Source of the DNA: Nocardioidaceae bacterium
GTDB lineage: Bacteria; Actinomycetota; Actinomycetes; Propionibacteriales; Nocardioidaceae
Direction: 5' to 3'
DNA length: 64,000 nt
NCBI GenBank assembly: GCA_030447805.1
Contig: JAUJOE010000006.1
Location: 21,894 to 85,893, forward strand
The notes beneath the pieces are model-generated. The model made no database searches. It saw only the letters and a program-made list of their open reading frames with translations, and was not told the origin of the DNA. This document shows positions 1 to 10,159 of the stretch, piece by piece; position 1 is the first letter of the stretch; each line of letters starts with the position of its first letter. A program made the position numbers and the translations under genes.

Positions 1-369
1 CCAAACAGGTATCTCGCAGCGGAGGTCGCCGCCGGGCGTATCGACGGTCGCACGGTGCTCTGCGTTCTCACGCACGACCCGAAGTTCGACGTACCGGTCC
101 TGGAGGTCGCGCTGCGGCTCCCCGACGTCGCCTACATCGGCGCGATGGGGTCCCGCCGTACCCACGACGATCGGATGCAGCGCCTCAGGGAGGCGGGGTT
201 GACGCGGGAGGAGCTGTCCCGGCTCTCGAGCCCGATCGGTCTCGACCTCGGCGCCCGCACACCGGAGGAGACGGCGGTGAGTATCGCTGCCGAGATCATC
301 GCCTTACGGTGGGGCGGCCGGGGCGACCGGCTCGCGCAGGTAGGCGGACCCATCCACCACGACACCTGA
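1..369 (+). CDS. XdhC-family protein, C-terminal part (5' end outside window)
   Basis: The open frame runs from base 1 to the TGA at 367-369 and gives about 122 residues of the C-terminal Rossmann domain of the XdhC/CoxF family. Recognisable pieces are the segment VLTHDPKFDVP and the motif YIGAMGSRR followed by R-x-x-R and GLDLGARTPEETAVSIAAEI. Members of this family help mature molybdenum hydroxylases by handling and sulfurating the Mo cofactor. Its position directly upstream of coxSLM in the same direction fits that role. The N-terminal domain lies outside the window. The family is clear; the exact molecular activity is inferred from homologues. Confidence 0.85.
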   Translation, partial: PNRYLAAEVAAGRIDGRTVLCVLTHDPKFDVPVLEVALRLPDVAYIGAMGSRRTHDDRMQRLREAGLTREELSRLSSPIGLDLGARTPEETAVSIAAEIIALRWGGRGDRLAQVGGPIHHDT

Positions 370-388
370 CTTCGACTAAATGGCCAGG

Positions 389-438
389 GGGTCTTGTGCT
401 GGTCTCGGCCAGCAGGTTGTCTGTGACCTACAAGACCC
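389..438 (+). promoter_or_regulatory. Nested inverted repeat in the leader of the cox operon
   Basis: A perfect 9-bp inverted repeat, GGGTCTTGT at 389-397 and ACAAGACCC at 430-438, encloses an inner hairpin GCTGG-tctcgg-CCAGC at 398-413. It lies in the 129-bp gap between the xdhC stop and coxS, 60 bp before the coxS start. No T-run follows, so it does not look like an intrinsic terminator. It could be a regulatory RNA fold or an operator. That reading is inference; the repeats are directly visible. Confidence 0.4.
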
Positions 439-498
439 TCCCGTCCCCGTCGCGCTGCTGCCGTCGGCTCTCGCGACACCTCTCTCGAAGGATGGCCG

Positions 499-989
<491 letters not shown>

Positions 990-993
<4 letters not shown>

Positions 994-3494
994 CAGTCAC
1001 CGAGGAACGATCCGTTACCGAGGTCGGGAGCCCCCGGCGGCGAAAGGAGGACGGCAGGCTCGTCACCGGACGCACCCGCTGGACCGACAACATCTCCTTG
1101 CCGGGAATGCTGCACCTGGCGATGGTGCGCAGCCCGATGGCGCACGCGACGATCACCTCGATCGACGTCGAGGCCGCCAAGAGCTCACCGGGCGTCGTCG
1201 CCGTCTTCACCGGCGCGGACCTCGGGGACGAGCAGGGCAGCCTCCCGTGCGCGTGGCCGATCACCGCGGACCAGAAGGCTCCGCCACACCCCTCCATCGC
1301 CGTCGACACCGTGAACTTCGCCGGCGAGATCGTGGCGTGCATCGTGGCCCGATCGGCCGTCGCAGCCAAGGACGCCGTCGAGCTCGTGGACGTGGAGTAC
1401 GACGACCTGCCCGTCGTCGTCGACATGGCGGCTGCGGCTGAAGGTGGGAACCTCACGCATCCGGACCTCGGCACCAACGTGTCCGCCACGTGGGTGTTCG
1501 ACTCGGCGGAGGCGGGGACCGGTGGCAACGTCGAGGACGCGATCCGAGACGCCGAGGTCCTGGTCGAGCGCACCTACCGCCAGCAGCGGCTGATACCGGC
1601 GTTCATGGAGCCGCGTTCGGTGGTGTGCGATCCCACCGGCGAGCAGACGACCCTGTGGTCGGCCACCCAGATCCCGCACATCCTCAAGCTGATGCTGGCG
1701 CTGACCTGCGGAATCTCTGAGTCCAAGCTTCGCGTCATCGCCCCCGACGTGGGTGGCGGCTTCGGTGGAAAGCTGCAGGTGACACCAGAGGAGGTCATCA
1801 CCCTCGTCGTGTCGCGGCGTCTCGGCAAGCCCTGCAAGTACACCGAGACCCGCAGCGAGTCCCTGCTCGCCGGCCATCATGGCCGCGACCAGATCCAGAA
1901 GCTGACGCTGTCGGCGACTCGAGAAGGCATCGTCACCGGGCTGAAAGTGGACCTGCTGGCCGACATGGGTGCCTACCTGGGGTTGGTCACACCGGGTGTG
2001 CCGATCCTCGGTGCGTTCATGTACAACGCGATCTACAAGTTCCCGGCGTACCGGTTCGAGTGCCGCAACATCTTCACCAACAAGAACTGGACGGACGCCT
2101 ACCGCGGCGCCGGACGACCCGAGGCGACGTTCGCCATCGAACGGTTGATGGACGAGCTCGCCGTCGAGATCGGGGTCGACCCGCTGGAGATCCGCGAGCG
2201 CAACTGGATCAAGCACGAGGAGTTCCCGTTCTCCACCGTCGCGGGGCTCGAGTACGACACCGGAAACTACGAGGCCGCGACTGCCCGCGCCAAGGAGCTC
2301 TTCGGGTACGACGCCCTGCGCGCCGAGCAGCGCGAGCGCCGCGAGAGCGGCGACCCCGTGCAGCTCGGGATCGGCGTCTCGACGTTCACGGAGATGTGCG
2401 GGCTCGCTCCCTCCCGAGTTCTTGGCGCTTTGTCGTACGGCGCAGGCGGCTGGGAGCATGCGTCGATCCGGATGCTGCCGAGCGGGAAGGTCGAGGTCAT
2501 CACCGGGTCGAGCGGCCACGGCCAGGGACACGAGACCGCCTGGAGCCAGATCGTGGCCGACCGCCTCGGGGTGGCGTTCGACGACGTCGAGGTGCTGCAT
2601 GGAGACACTCAGATCTCGGCCCGCGGCCTGGACACCTACGGTTCGCGCTCCCTGACCGTCGGCGGCATGGCGGTGGTGGCGGCGGCCGACAAGGTGATCG
2701 AGAAGGCACGGCCGATCGCCGCGCACCTCCTCGAGGCGAACGCCGACGACCTGGAGTTCACGGGTGGCAAGTTCAACGTCAGAGGGACCGACTCGAGCAT
2801 CGGGATCGGCGATCTCGCACTCGCCGTGTTCGCCGCGCACAACATGCCCGACGGAGTCGAGCCGTCCCTCGACGCCGAGGCCACGTTCGACCCGGAGAAC
2901 TTCTCGTTCCCGCACGGCACGCATCTGTGCGCCGTCGAGGTCGACACCGAGACAGGTGAGACGAAGATCCGTAGCTATGTCTGCGTCGATGACATTGGCA
3001 AGGTCGTCAACCCCCTCATCGTCGAGGGGCAGGTGCACGGAGGACTCGTCCAGGGCATCGCACAGGCGCTGTGGGAGGAGGCGGTCTACGACGACTCGGG
3101 GACGCTCGTGACCGGGTCGTTCGTCGACTATCTCGTCCCGAGTGCCGCCGACCTGCCGCACTTCACCACCGACCGCACGGAGTCGCCGTCGTCGACGAAC
3201 GCGCTGGGGGTCAAGGGAGTTGGCGAGGCGGGCACGATCGCGTCGACGCCAGCGGTCGTCAATGCCGTCGTCGACGCCCTGCGCCACCTCGGAATCCGCG
3301 ACATCGAGATGCCCTGTTCACCGCACCGGGTGTGGTCGGCGCTCCAACATCGCGACGGTGATGGGAGCTCTTCCGGGGCGGACACGCCGACCGAGAAGAC
3401 GTTCGTGGACGATGACGCCGATCCCTCGCACAACGCGCAGCTCAGCGGCGAAGGTTCCGGGAGTGGCGCGGCTGAGCAGGGAGGGCTCGCATGA
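990..3494 (+). CDS. coxL: Molybdenum hydroxylase large subunit, form II CoxL-like
   Basis: This is an 834-residue Mo-cofactor-binding catalytic subunit. Visible family features are GGGFGGK near residue 255 (Moco binding), the active-site loop AYRGAGR near residue 370, [13 protein letters not shown] near residue 510 and the C-terminal GVGEAG carrying the conserved catalytic glutamate. AYRGAGR is the form II signature. True aerobic CO dehydrogenases (form I) have AYxCSFR with the Cu-ligating cysteine, which is absent here. The substrate may therefore be an aldehyde, an N-heterocycle or another small molecule rather than CO. About 30 acidic and Ser/Gly-rich residues extend the C-terminus. I chose the ATG at 990 because it overlaps the coxS stop and is followed at once by family sequence. 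Confidence 0.93.
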
Positions 3495-4345
3495 TTCCCG
3501 TAGCGTTCGACTACACCGCTCCCAGCTCCGTCGCGGATGCCATCAGCGCGCTCGGGTCCGACAGCGAGGAGATCAAGGTGCTGGCCGGCGGCCAGAGCCT
3601 GATCCCGGTGTTGCGACTCCGGCTGGCCGCCCCCACACTGCTCGTGGACATCGGCCGGATCCCCGAGCTGCGTGGGATCACCGACGAGGGGGACGCCGTG
3701 GTCATCGGAGCGATGACCACCCATGCGGAGGTGGCCGACAGCGACCTCGTCAAGGAGCATGCGGGAGTGCTGGCGAAGGCGACCGAGACGGTTGCCGACC
3801 CGCAGGTCCGCCACCGGGGCACGCTTGGGGGCTCGCTGGTCCACGCCGACCCGGCCGGTGACCTGCCGGCGCCGATCCTGGCGCTGGACGCCGAGCTGGT
3901 CATCGCCGGCGCCGATGGTGAGCGGACGGTCCCTGCGGCGAACTTCTTCCACGACATGTTCGCCACCGCCGTCGGCGACCGGGAGATCCTCACGAAGGTG
4001 CGGATACCGAAGCACACCGGTTGGGGGGCGCACTACGAGAAGTTCACCCGGGTAGCGCAGCAGTGGTCCATTGTGGCCGTCGCCGCCACGGTCAAGGTGG
4101 ACGGCGGATCGATCTCTGCGGCCAAGGTGGCCCTCACCAACATGGGGGCGACGCCGATCCGGGCGACCGGGGTCGAGCAGGCGCTGCTGGGGAGGGCTGC
4201 CGCCGGTGACACGGTGAAGCAGGCAGCGAGCTCAGCGGCGGAGGGGACGAACCCGCCGACCGACACCAACGGTGACGCGTCGTATCGTCGCCACCTGGCC
4301 AACGTGTTGACTCGCCGCGCGGTGCTGGCCGCGGCTGCCAGCTGA
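3491..4345 (+). CDS. coxM: Molybdenum hydroxylase FAD-binding medium subunit (CoxM type)
   Basis: The 284-residue protein begins at an ATG overlapping the coxL TGA. It shows the two FAD-binding signatures of the family: AGGQSL near residue 37 and the RHRGTLGGSL stretch near residue 110. The C-terminal CO_deh_flav_C-type domain follows. It receives electrons from the CoxS clusters and passes them to the respiratory chain. With coxS and coxL it should form the (SLM)2 complex typical of the family. No defect is visible. Confidence 0.94.
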   Translation: MIPVAFDYTAPSSVADAISALGSDSEEIKVLAGGQSLIPVLRLRLAAPTLLVDIGRIPELRGITDEGDAVVIGAMTTHAEVADSDLVKEHAGVLAKATETVADPQVRHRGTLGGSLVHADPAGDLPAPILALDAELVIAGADGERTVPAANFFHDMFATAVGDREILTKVRIPKHTGWGAHYEKFTRVAQQWSIVAVAATVKVDGGSISAAKVALTNMGATPIRATGVEQALLGRAAAGDTVKQAASSAAEGTNPPTDTNGDASYRRHLANVLTRRAVLAAAAS

Positions 4346-4382
4346 GCTTTCACCGTCGTACCGCCACAAGGGGCCCCACCTG

Positions 4383-5087
4383 ATGGAACTGACGCACCGT
4401 TTCACCGTGTCCGTGGCGGTCGAGGAGGCGTGGTCGGCGTTCAACGACCTCTCGCGGATCGCGCCCTGCTTCCCTGGAGCGGCTCTGACGTCGTACGACG
4501 GTGAGCGGTTCGAAGGGTTGTGCAAGGTGAAGCTGGGGCCGATCTCGTTGCAGTACACCGGCTCTGGTCACTTCGTCGAACGCGACGTCGATGCCAAGCG
4601 GGCGGTGATCGAGGCGAAGGGCAAGGACAAGCGAGGCAACGGGACCGCCGCCGCGGCGGTCACGGCGCAGCTCACCACCACCGACGAGGGCACGACCGCT
4701 GTCGAGGTCAAGACCGACCTCACCATCACGGGCCGACCTGCTCAGTTCGGCCGCGGCGTGATGCAGGACGTCAGTGACCGGCTGCTCGCCCAGTTCAGCG
4801 CCTGTGTGGAGGACCAGCTGGGGTCGGCCACTCCCGCCGAGACCGGCGATGGCGGCGCGGCGGCGAGTCCACGGCACCTGGCGCCGACAGCCGAGCCGGA
4901 GACCGCGGTTGCCGACGAGCCGGCGGCCGCCGACCAGCCCGCGCCCGCCGCTTCAAGCGACGAGGCTGACGTGGCCCAGCTCGACCTCGGCTCAGCGGTC
5001 GTTCCGGTCCTGGCGCGCCGTTATGCGCCTGCGGTGCTGGCGGTGCTGGCGGTGCTCGTCGTCAGGAGGCTGGTGGGGCGGCGCTAG
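4383..5087 (+). CDS. coxG: CoxG-like SRPBCC protein with C-terminal membrane helix
   Basis: The 234-residue protein starts with a CoxG/SRPBCC fold segment (MELTHRFTVSVAVEEAW, then GAALTSYDGE and a KVKLGPISLQY strand). A Pro/Ala/Glu-rich linker (about 150-200) follows, then one hydrophobic helix ending in basic residues (VLAVLAVLVVRRLVGRR). CoxG proteins are described as recruiting CO dehydrogenase-type enzymes to the membrane and handing electrons to quinone. The linker-plus-anchor layout fits that. AAGGGG precedes the ATG by 8-9 nt. It lies 37 bp after coxM and is probably co-transcribed. Its last 26 bp overlap a convergent gene. Confidence 0.9.
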   Translation: MELTHRFTVSVAVEEAWSAFNDLSRIAPCFPGAALTSYDGERFEGLCKVKLGPISLQYTGSGHFVERDVDAKRAVIEAKGKDKRGNGTAAAAVTAQLTTTDEGTTAVEVKTDLTITGRPAQFGRGVMQDVSDRLLAQFSACVEDQLGSATPAETGDGGAAASPRHLAPTAEPETAVADEPAAADQPAPAASSDEADVAQLDLGSAVVPVLARRYAPAVLAVLAVLVVRRLVGRR

Positions 5088-5427
5088 CCAGCCGGCCCAG
5101 GGCAGCCACGACGGCACCGGACTCCGAGCACACCCAGTGCGGGTCGGGGCCGAGTTCTGGCTCGATCGACAGGCTGTGCTCGACAGGGTTGGCGCAACCG
5201 ATGCACAGCGGCCAGCGGCGCGACTCATCGAAGAGCGCGTCCTGCACGTCCTGGGCGACCAGCCCGTCGACGTACGCCGCGCCTTGCTGCCACTGGGCCA
5301 GCCACCAGCGGCGCCTAGCCAGGCAGTCCTCGACGACTGACACGGTGTGCGCGTCGGCGAGGCCGTGGGCGGCGAGGTCGCTGAGCACACGCGCTCGCGC
5401 GGCCAGCAGCGGGTCTCCCGTCGACAT
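5062..5427 (-). CDS. Conserved actinobacterial protein of unknown function
   Basis: This 121-residue protein, beginning MSTGDPLLAARARVLSDL, has a Cys pair (LCIGCANP) and a third Cys about 30 residues later (HWVCSESGAV). That may form a small metal site, but I do not recognise a named family. The ATG at 5427 lies downstream of a CAGGAT hexamer with a 7-nt gap, which fits a leaderless transcript. It diverges from cutC (28 bp between starts) and overlaps the end of coxG tail to tail. Coding is supported by codon bias and by its placement. Confidence 0.65.
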   Translation of the reverse strand: MSTGDPLLAARARVLSDLAAHGLADAHTVSVVEDCLARRRWWLAQWQQGAAYVDGLVAQDVQDALFDESRRWPLCIGCANPVEHSLSIEPELGPDPHWVCSESGAVVAALGRLASAAPPAS

Positions 5428-5454
5428 GCCCTCCATCCTGGCAGGCTTGAGCAC

Positions 5455-6202
5455 GTGACAACGGACCCGCGCAGTCGGGCGCTCATCGAGGTGGTGGCCC
5501 TGCACCCCACCGACGCCGAGCGGGCCGAAGCCGGCGGTGCCGATCGACTCCACGTCTGTGTGGTTGACGGCGACCAGGCGCGCTCGGTCGAGCCGGGTGC
5601 GGTCAGCGCGATCGTGCGGGCGACGGCGCTGCCCGTGCGCGTGACGCTGCGGCTGTCTCCCGGCTTCTCCACCATGGGCGGGGAGTTCGCGCGCCTTCGC
5701 GGCCTGGTCACCGACTACCTCTCGGTCGGCGTCGAGGGGTTCGTCTTCGGCTTCCTGACCGCCGACCTGGACGTCGACGTCGAGGTGTGCGGCCAGCTCG
5801 CCGACGCCCTGATGGGGGTGCCGTGGACGTTCGACCGGACCTTCGACTCGGCCCTGCAGGCGCGTACGGCGTGGCGGGCGGTCCGGTCGCTGCCGGGCTT
5901 GGACGCCGTACACACCTCGGGGGCGGCGCTTGGCATGGACACCGGTTTCGACGACCTGGTCGAGATGGCAGCGGCTGACCCCGGAGTTCGCCGCGGTGGC
6001 GATGGCGTCCGACGGCGTGCAACCCGAGCACGTGCCGTGGCTGGCGCGGGCTGGCGTGCACATGCTGCACCTCGGCGCCGCGGTGCGACCGGGCGGTTCC
6101 TGGGCGAAGTCGTACGTCGACGACCGATTCGTGCGGTCCTGGCGGCTGCTGCTCGACGACGCCGTCGGGCGAGTGGCCCGGCAGGCGGCCGACGCTGGAT
6201 AG
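5455..6202 (+). CDS. cutC: CutC-family protein (reading frame broken once)
   Basis: The GTG at 5455 opens a CutC TIM-barrel-like protein. Typical pieces are IEVVALHPTDAERAEAGGADRL, VRVTLRLSPGFSTMGGE, GFVFGFLTADLDVDVE and WTFDRTFDS. After GFDDLVEMAAADP the sequence leaves frame at CCCC (5979-5982). Removing one C restores EFAAVAMASDGVQPEHVPWL and the rest of the family C-terminus to the TAG at 6202. CutC was originally linked to copper homeostasis, though its biochemical role is debated. I treat the break as a one-base insertion in a C run. Confidence 0.8.
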
Positions 6203-6219
6203 GGCGGGCACTTGCTCGC

Positions 6220-7163
6220 TTGACGGGGACTCGCCGCGGTCGGCGCTGCTGCGGCCGCCCCGGCTGGTTGCCGGTGACCGGGTCGCTGTCGTCGCCACCG
6301 CTGGGGTGGTGCCGCCGCTGCGACTAGAGGCCGGCGTGGCCCGCCTGCAGAGTTGGGGCTTTGCCGTCGAGGTAGGCGCGCACGTGCTCGACGTAGACCC
6401 TGGGCTGCCCTACCTCGCGGGCAGTGACGCCGACCGAGCCGCCGACTTCACGGCGGCGTGGACCGACCCCGAGGTGGCCGCGGTGATGCTCGCCCGCGGC
6501 GGCTACGGGACCGCGCGCCTCCTCGAGCTGCTCGACTGGGATCTGCTGGCGGCGGCCCCGCCAAAGGTGCTTGTCGGGTTCTCCGATGTCACCGCCCTGC
6601 ACCAGACCGTCGCGGCCCGGCTCGGGCTGGTGACGGTGCACTCGCACGTCGTCACCTCGCTCGGCAGCGCAACCGAAGACAGTGCAGAGGCGCTGCGGAC
6701 GCTGCTGATGGAGCCGGAGTCGGTGACGGACCTGCTAGCCAGCAGCTCGGCGGTCACCGTGACGCCCGGGCGGGCGGCGGGGGTGCTGGTCGGAGGGAAC
6801 CTTGCCCTGCTCGCGTCGCAGGTCGGTACGCCGGGTTGGCGCCCGCCCGAGAACGCCATCGTGCTGCTCGAGGACGTGCTCGAGACGCCGTACCGCATCG
6901 ACCGGATGCTGACCCAGCTGCTGCGGGCCGGGTGGTTCGACGGCGCCACGGGTGTGGTGCTCGGAGCGTTCACCGAGTGCGGGGACGCCGCGCTGGTCGA
7001 GGCGGTGCTGGCCGACCGGCTCCGCCCACTCGGCGTACCGATCGTTGCTGGACTGGACTTCGGGCATACCGACAGCAGCGTCACGGTCCCGCTCGGCGTC
7101 CAGGCGAGCCTCGACGCGACCCGGCTCTCTCTTGTGCTCGACGAGCCAGCACTGTCGGGCTGA
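6220..7163 (+). CDS. LD-carboxypeptidase (peptidase family S66)
   Basis: The protein contains GDRVAVVATAG near its start, GGYGTARLL, the nucleophile elbow GFSDVTALH (Ser), the LEDV glutamate region and GLDFGH (His). Together these are the Ser-Glu-His set of S66 enzymes, which cleave the L,D-bond of murein tetrapeptides in cell-wall recycling. In the main frame there is no ATG, GTG or TTG before 6306, which is already inside the family. A TTG at 6220 would start a normal N-terminus (MTGDSPRSALLRPPRL) if the GGGG at 6225-6228 had one more G. I therefore start there and assume a missing base. Confidence 0.82.
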
Positions 7164-7164
7164 C

Positions 7165-7170
7165 TACTGT
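7165..7170 (+). promoter_or_regulatory. -10 element TACTGT, leaderless start
   Basis: TACTGT fits the actinobacterial -10 consensus TANNNT and ends 7 nt before the ATG at 7178. The transcript would begin at or next to the start codon. No convincing -35 is visible. Confidence 0.5.
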
Positions 7171-7177
7171 TGGGCGC

Positions 7178-8026
7178 ATGACCGAGACGACCGCCTACCC
7201 GCCGAACTGGTACCCCGACCCCTGGGGCCGCCACGAGCACCGGTACTTCGACGGGACCACCTGGACCGATCACGTCGCCAGCCACGGGCGGCAGGCCGTG
7301 GACCCACCGGGTGGCGATGCGCGCGTGCCGACGGTGAACCGGGCGACGGAGAAGATCCAACGTGACGTCGCCAAGGCCGGGGCGCAGAGGACGGGCTTCC
7401 AAGGCGGCGGATCGCTGTTCACCGAGCCGGTCCTGGTCGTCAACCAGAAGGCGAAGCTGATCGAGATCAACCAGGAGTTCGCGGTCTACGACCAGGCGGG
7501 CCGCCAGATCGGCGCGGTGCGCCAGGTCGGACAGAGCGCGGCGAAGAAGGTCATGCGCTTCGTCGCCGACGTCGACCAGTTCATGACGCACAAGTATCAG
7601 GTGGTCGACAGCTCCGGCCAGGTAGTGCTGGCGCTGACCCGGCCGCGCAAGTTCATGAAGTCGCGGCTCATCGTCGAGGCGGGCAACGGCCAAGAGCTCG
7701 GTCAGATCGTGCAGCAGAACGTCATCGGCAAGATCCGGTTCTCGTTGGAGGCGGGCGGGCAGCAGGTCGGGTCGTTGAACGGCGAGAACTGGCGGGCCTG
7801 GAACTTCAACGTCCAGGACGCGTCCGGACGGGAGGTCGCCCGGATCACCAAGACGTGGGAGGGGCTGGCGAAGACGATGTTCACCCAGGCCGACAACTAC
7901 GTCGTCCAGATTCACGAGCCGCTGCCTCAGCCGCTGCACAGCCTGGTGGTTGCCTCCGCCCTCGGGATCGACACCGCCTTGAAGCAGGACCAGCGGGGCC
8001 TCAACGCCGGCGGCGTCTTCGGCTAG
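7178..8026 (+). CDS. DUF2510 plus phospholipid scramblase/LURP-like protein
   Basis: The 282-residue protein opens with a DUF2510 module (WYPDPWGRHEHRYFDGTTW, residues 10-28). After a linker comes a scramblase/Tubby-like C-terminal domain: VLVVNQKAKLIEINQEF, IGAVRQVGQS, YQVVDSSGQVVLALTRP, IGKIRFSLEA. DUF2510 is often attached to membrane or stress-linked proteins in actinobacteria. The scramblase-like fold binds lipids, but enzymatic scrambling in bacteria is unproven. No membrane helix is obvious. The ATG is set by a leaderless -10 element just upstream. Confidence 0.85.
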   Translation: MTETTAYPPNWYPDPWGRHEHRYFDGTTWTDHVASHGRQAVDPPGGDARVPTVNRATEKIQRDVAKAGAQRTGFQGGGSLFTEPVLVVNQKAKLIEINQEFAVYDQAGRQIGAVRQVGQSAAKKVMRFVADVDQFMTHKYQVVDSSGQVVLALTRPRKFMKSRLIVEAGNGQELGQIVQQNVIGKIRFSLEAGGQQVGSLNGENWRAWNFNVQDASGREVARITKTWEGLAKTMFTQADNYVVQIHEPLPQPLHSLVVASALGIDTALKQDQRGLNAGGVFG

Positions 8027-8032
8027 GGCCGA

Positions 8033-10111
8033 TCAGAGCGGAGCCGGTAGCGGTTTGGCGTGCACGACGACCAGCGAGGTCACGGCCCGGGTGAGGCAGA
8101 CGTAGAGGCGGCGTAGCCCGGTGAGCGGGTCTGCCTCGGCCGCGGCGATGTCGGCCGGTTCGACGAGGACCACCGTGTCGAACTCCAGCCCCTTGGCCAG
8201 CGTCGCCGGTACGACGTCGACGCGGGCCTCGATGTCGTCCTCGCGCCCCAGCACGCTGTGGTCGACCTGCGCGCGGGTCAGCTGAGCGTCTGCCTGTCGC
8301 ACCAGCCCGTCGGGCACGATCAGGCCGATCGACCCCGGCTCGACAAGGCTCTTCTGCACGGCTTCGGTTGCGGCGTCGAGTGGGCGGCCGTGCGGCACGA
8401 TCTGCAGCTCGCCCGTCGCTCGCCGTGCCGAGGTGGGCCGGCTCAGTCCGGGGGCGATGACCGGCAGCAGCCGAGTCGCGTAGTCGATGACATCGCCGGG
8501 GACCCGGAACCCCAACGTCAGCTCCTCGATGTGCGCGTCGTCCTTGCCCAGGTGCGCCAGCGCGTTGTCCCACCGCTTGACCCCCCACGGCGTGGTGGCC
8601 TGGGCGACGTCGCCGAGCACGGTGGCCGACCCGGTCGAGCAGTGCCGCCCGACGCAGCGCAGCATCATCGGCGACAGGTCCTGCGCCTCGTCGAGCACGA
8701 CGTGGCCAAGGCTCGGCGTCCGCTCCAGCAGGTCGCGCGCCTCGTCCACCAGCACCGCGTCGTGCAGCGACCACTTGGCCCGAGCCCCGCCAGCACGTGC
8801 CGGCACCGGCGCCACAGCGGCCCGTTCGGCGTCGGTCAGCAGGCCTGCTGAGGATTCTGCGAGGAACGCCGGTTCGCTCAGCAGGCGGCGGACCAGGCGA
8901 CGGGCGTCCATCGCCGGCCACAGCGCGTCGACGTACTGCTTGACGGGTCGGCTGCGCGCCACGGAGTTCTGCACGCGGTCGTCGGGGGAGTCGCCGGACA
9001 GCTCCATCTTGACCAAGATGGCCGAGGCAAGGCGCTGCGGAAGCATCGCCCGCCCGGCGGCGTACCGGACACCGCGATCGCGGAGCTGCGCGACGATCTC
9101 GTCCGCCTGGTACGCCGGGACCCGCCACCGCCGTGCCCCGGAGGGGACGACCAGCGCGTCCGCGGCCGGGCGGATCGACGACCAGAGTGCTCGGTGAATC
9201 ACCTCGGCCATCCGGGCGTCGCCCTTGACGCGTGCTGTCAGCAGGTCGTCGGCAGCCGTCACCGGCACATGCGCGACGAGCTCCTCGACTGTGGTCTGCC
9301 GAGCGTCGATCTCGCCGAGCGCGGGCAGCACGTCGCCGATGTAGCGCAGGAACGACGCGTTGGGGCCGACGACGAGCACCCCCTGCCGGCTGAGCCGGTC
9401 GCGGTGCGCATACAGCAGGTACGCCGCCCGGTGCAGCCCGACTGCCGTCTTGCCCGTGCCGGGCGCGCCCTGGACGCAGACGCTGGTGGTGACGTCGCCC
9501 CGGACAATGTCGTCCTGCTCCGGCTGGATGGTGGCGACGATGTCGCGCATCGGACCCAGCCGCGGCCTTTCTATCTCGGCCGCGAGGATGGCGCTGTGGG
9601 GCGTCTCGCTGGGGGCGGTCGACGGCGCCGTACCGAGTTCCTCGTCTTCGAACGCGGTGACCACACCGTGCTGGAAACCAAAGCGCCTGCGCAGCCGCAG
9701 CCCCATCGGATCAGTGCGACTGGCCCGGTAGAACGGTCGGGAGATCGGTGCCCGCCAGTCGATGATCATCGGCTCCCCGCGCTCGTCAGTCACATGCCGG
9801 CGACCGATGTAGAAGCGCTCATCCGCTGCTTCGTGCGATGACCCGTAGTCGAGCCGACCGAAGAAGAGCGGCACCTCGGGGTCGTCCTCGAGCGCCTTCA
9901 TCCGCTTGTACAACGTGAACTTCAGGTACTCCCCACTGAGCCGGTCACCGGCCGACGCCGACATCGACGCGGTGCGTTCCCGCATCCTCGCCAGTGCCTG
10001 CCGGGACCGTTCCAAGTGCGCCTGTTCGCTCTCTAGATCTGGGCGCGCAGCAGCCACTCGATCGTCAGGAGGCATCTGCGTATCGTCGCCGACCTCGGCC
10101 CATCCGTCCAC
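8033..10111 (-). CDS. HelD/HelR-type superfamily 1 helicase-like ATPase
   Basis: The 692-residue protein has a coiled-coil-prone N-terminus (EQAHLERSRQALARMRERT). Next is the block FFGRLDYGS..ERFYIGRRHV..PMIIDWRAPISRPFYRAS typical of HelD proteins. The ATPase motifs are GAPGTGKTAVGLHRAAYLLY (Walker A), LDEAQDLS (Walker B) and LYVCLTRAVTSLVVVH at the end. HelD proteins bind RNA polymerase and release stalled complexes; actinobacterial HelR versions can confer rifamycin tolerance. The GTG at 10111 is used here; an in-frame ATG at 10075 is an alternative. It converges on the scramblase gene with a 6-bp gap. Confidence 0.9.
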   Translation of the reverse strand: MDGWAEVGDDTQMPPDDRVAAARPDLESEQAHLERSRQALARMRERTASMSASAGDRLSGEYLKFTLYKRMKALEDDPEVPLFFGRLDYGSSHEAADERFYIGRRHVTDERGEPMIIDWRAPISRPFYRASRTDPMGLRLRRRFGFQHGVVTAFEDEELGTAPSTAPSETPHSAILAAEIERPRLGPMRDIVATIQPEQDDIVRGDVTTSVCVQGAPGTGKTAVGLHRAAYLLYAHRDRLSRQGVLVVGPNASFLRYIGDVLPALGEIDARQTTVEELVAHVPVTAADDLLTARVKGDARMAEVIHRALWSSIRPAADALVVPSGARRWRVPAYQADEIVAQLRDRGVRYAAGRAMLPQRLASAILVKMELSGDSPDDRVQNSVARSRPVKQYVDALWPAMDARRLVRRLLSEPAFLAESSAGLLTDAERAAVAPVPARAGGARAKWSLHDAVLVDEARDLLERTPSLGHVVLDEAQDLSPMMLRCVGRHCSTGSATVLGDVAQATTPWGVKRWDNALAHLGKDDAHIEELTLGFRVPGDVIDYATRLLPVIAPGLSRPTSARRATGELQIVPHGRPLDAATEAVQKSLVEPGSIGLIVPDGLVRQADAQLTRAQVDHSVLGREDDIEARVDVVPATLAKGLEFDTVVLVEPADIAAAEADPLTGLRRLYVCLTRAVTSLVVVHAKPLPAPL

Positions 10112-10159
10112 TCGAATACCGTTCGTCCGCCCCTTGCCGCGCGAGCTGGCGGCCGTGAC

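Noticed and set aside
1185-3287. 700-codon open frame antisense to coxL
   Set aside because: It is a GC-bias shadow of coxL; the translation shows no family features, and coxL motifs are intact on the other strand. The same applies to long antisense frames at 6503-7939, 37610-39166 and 41615-42910.
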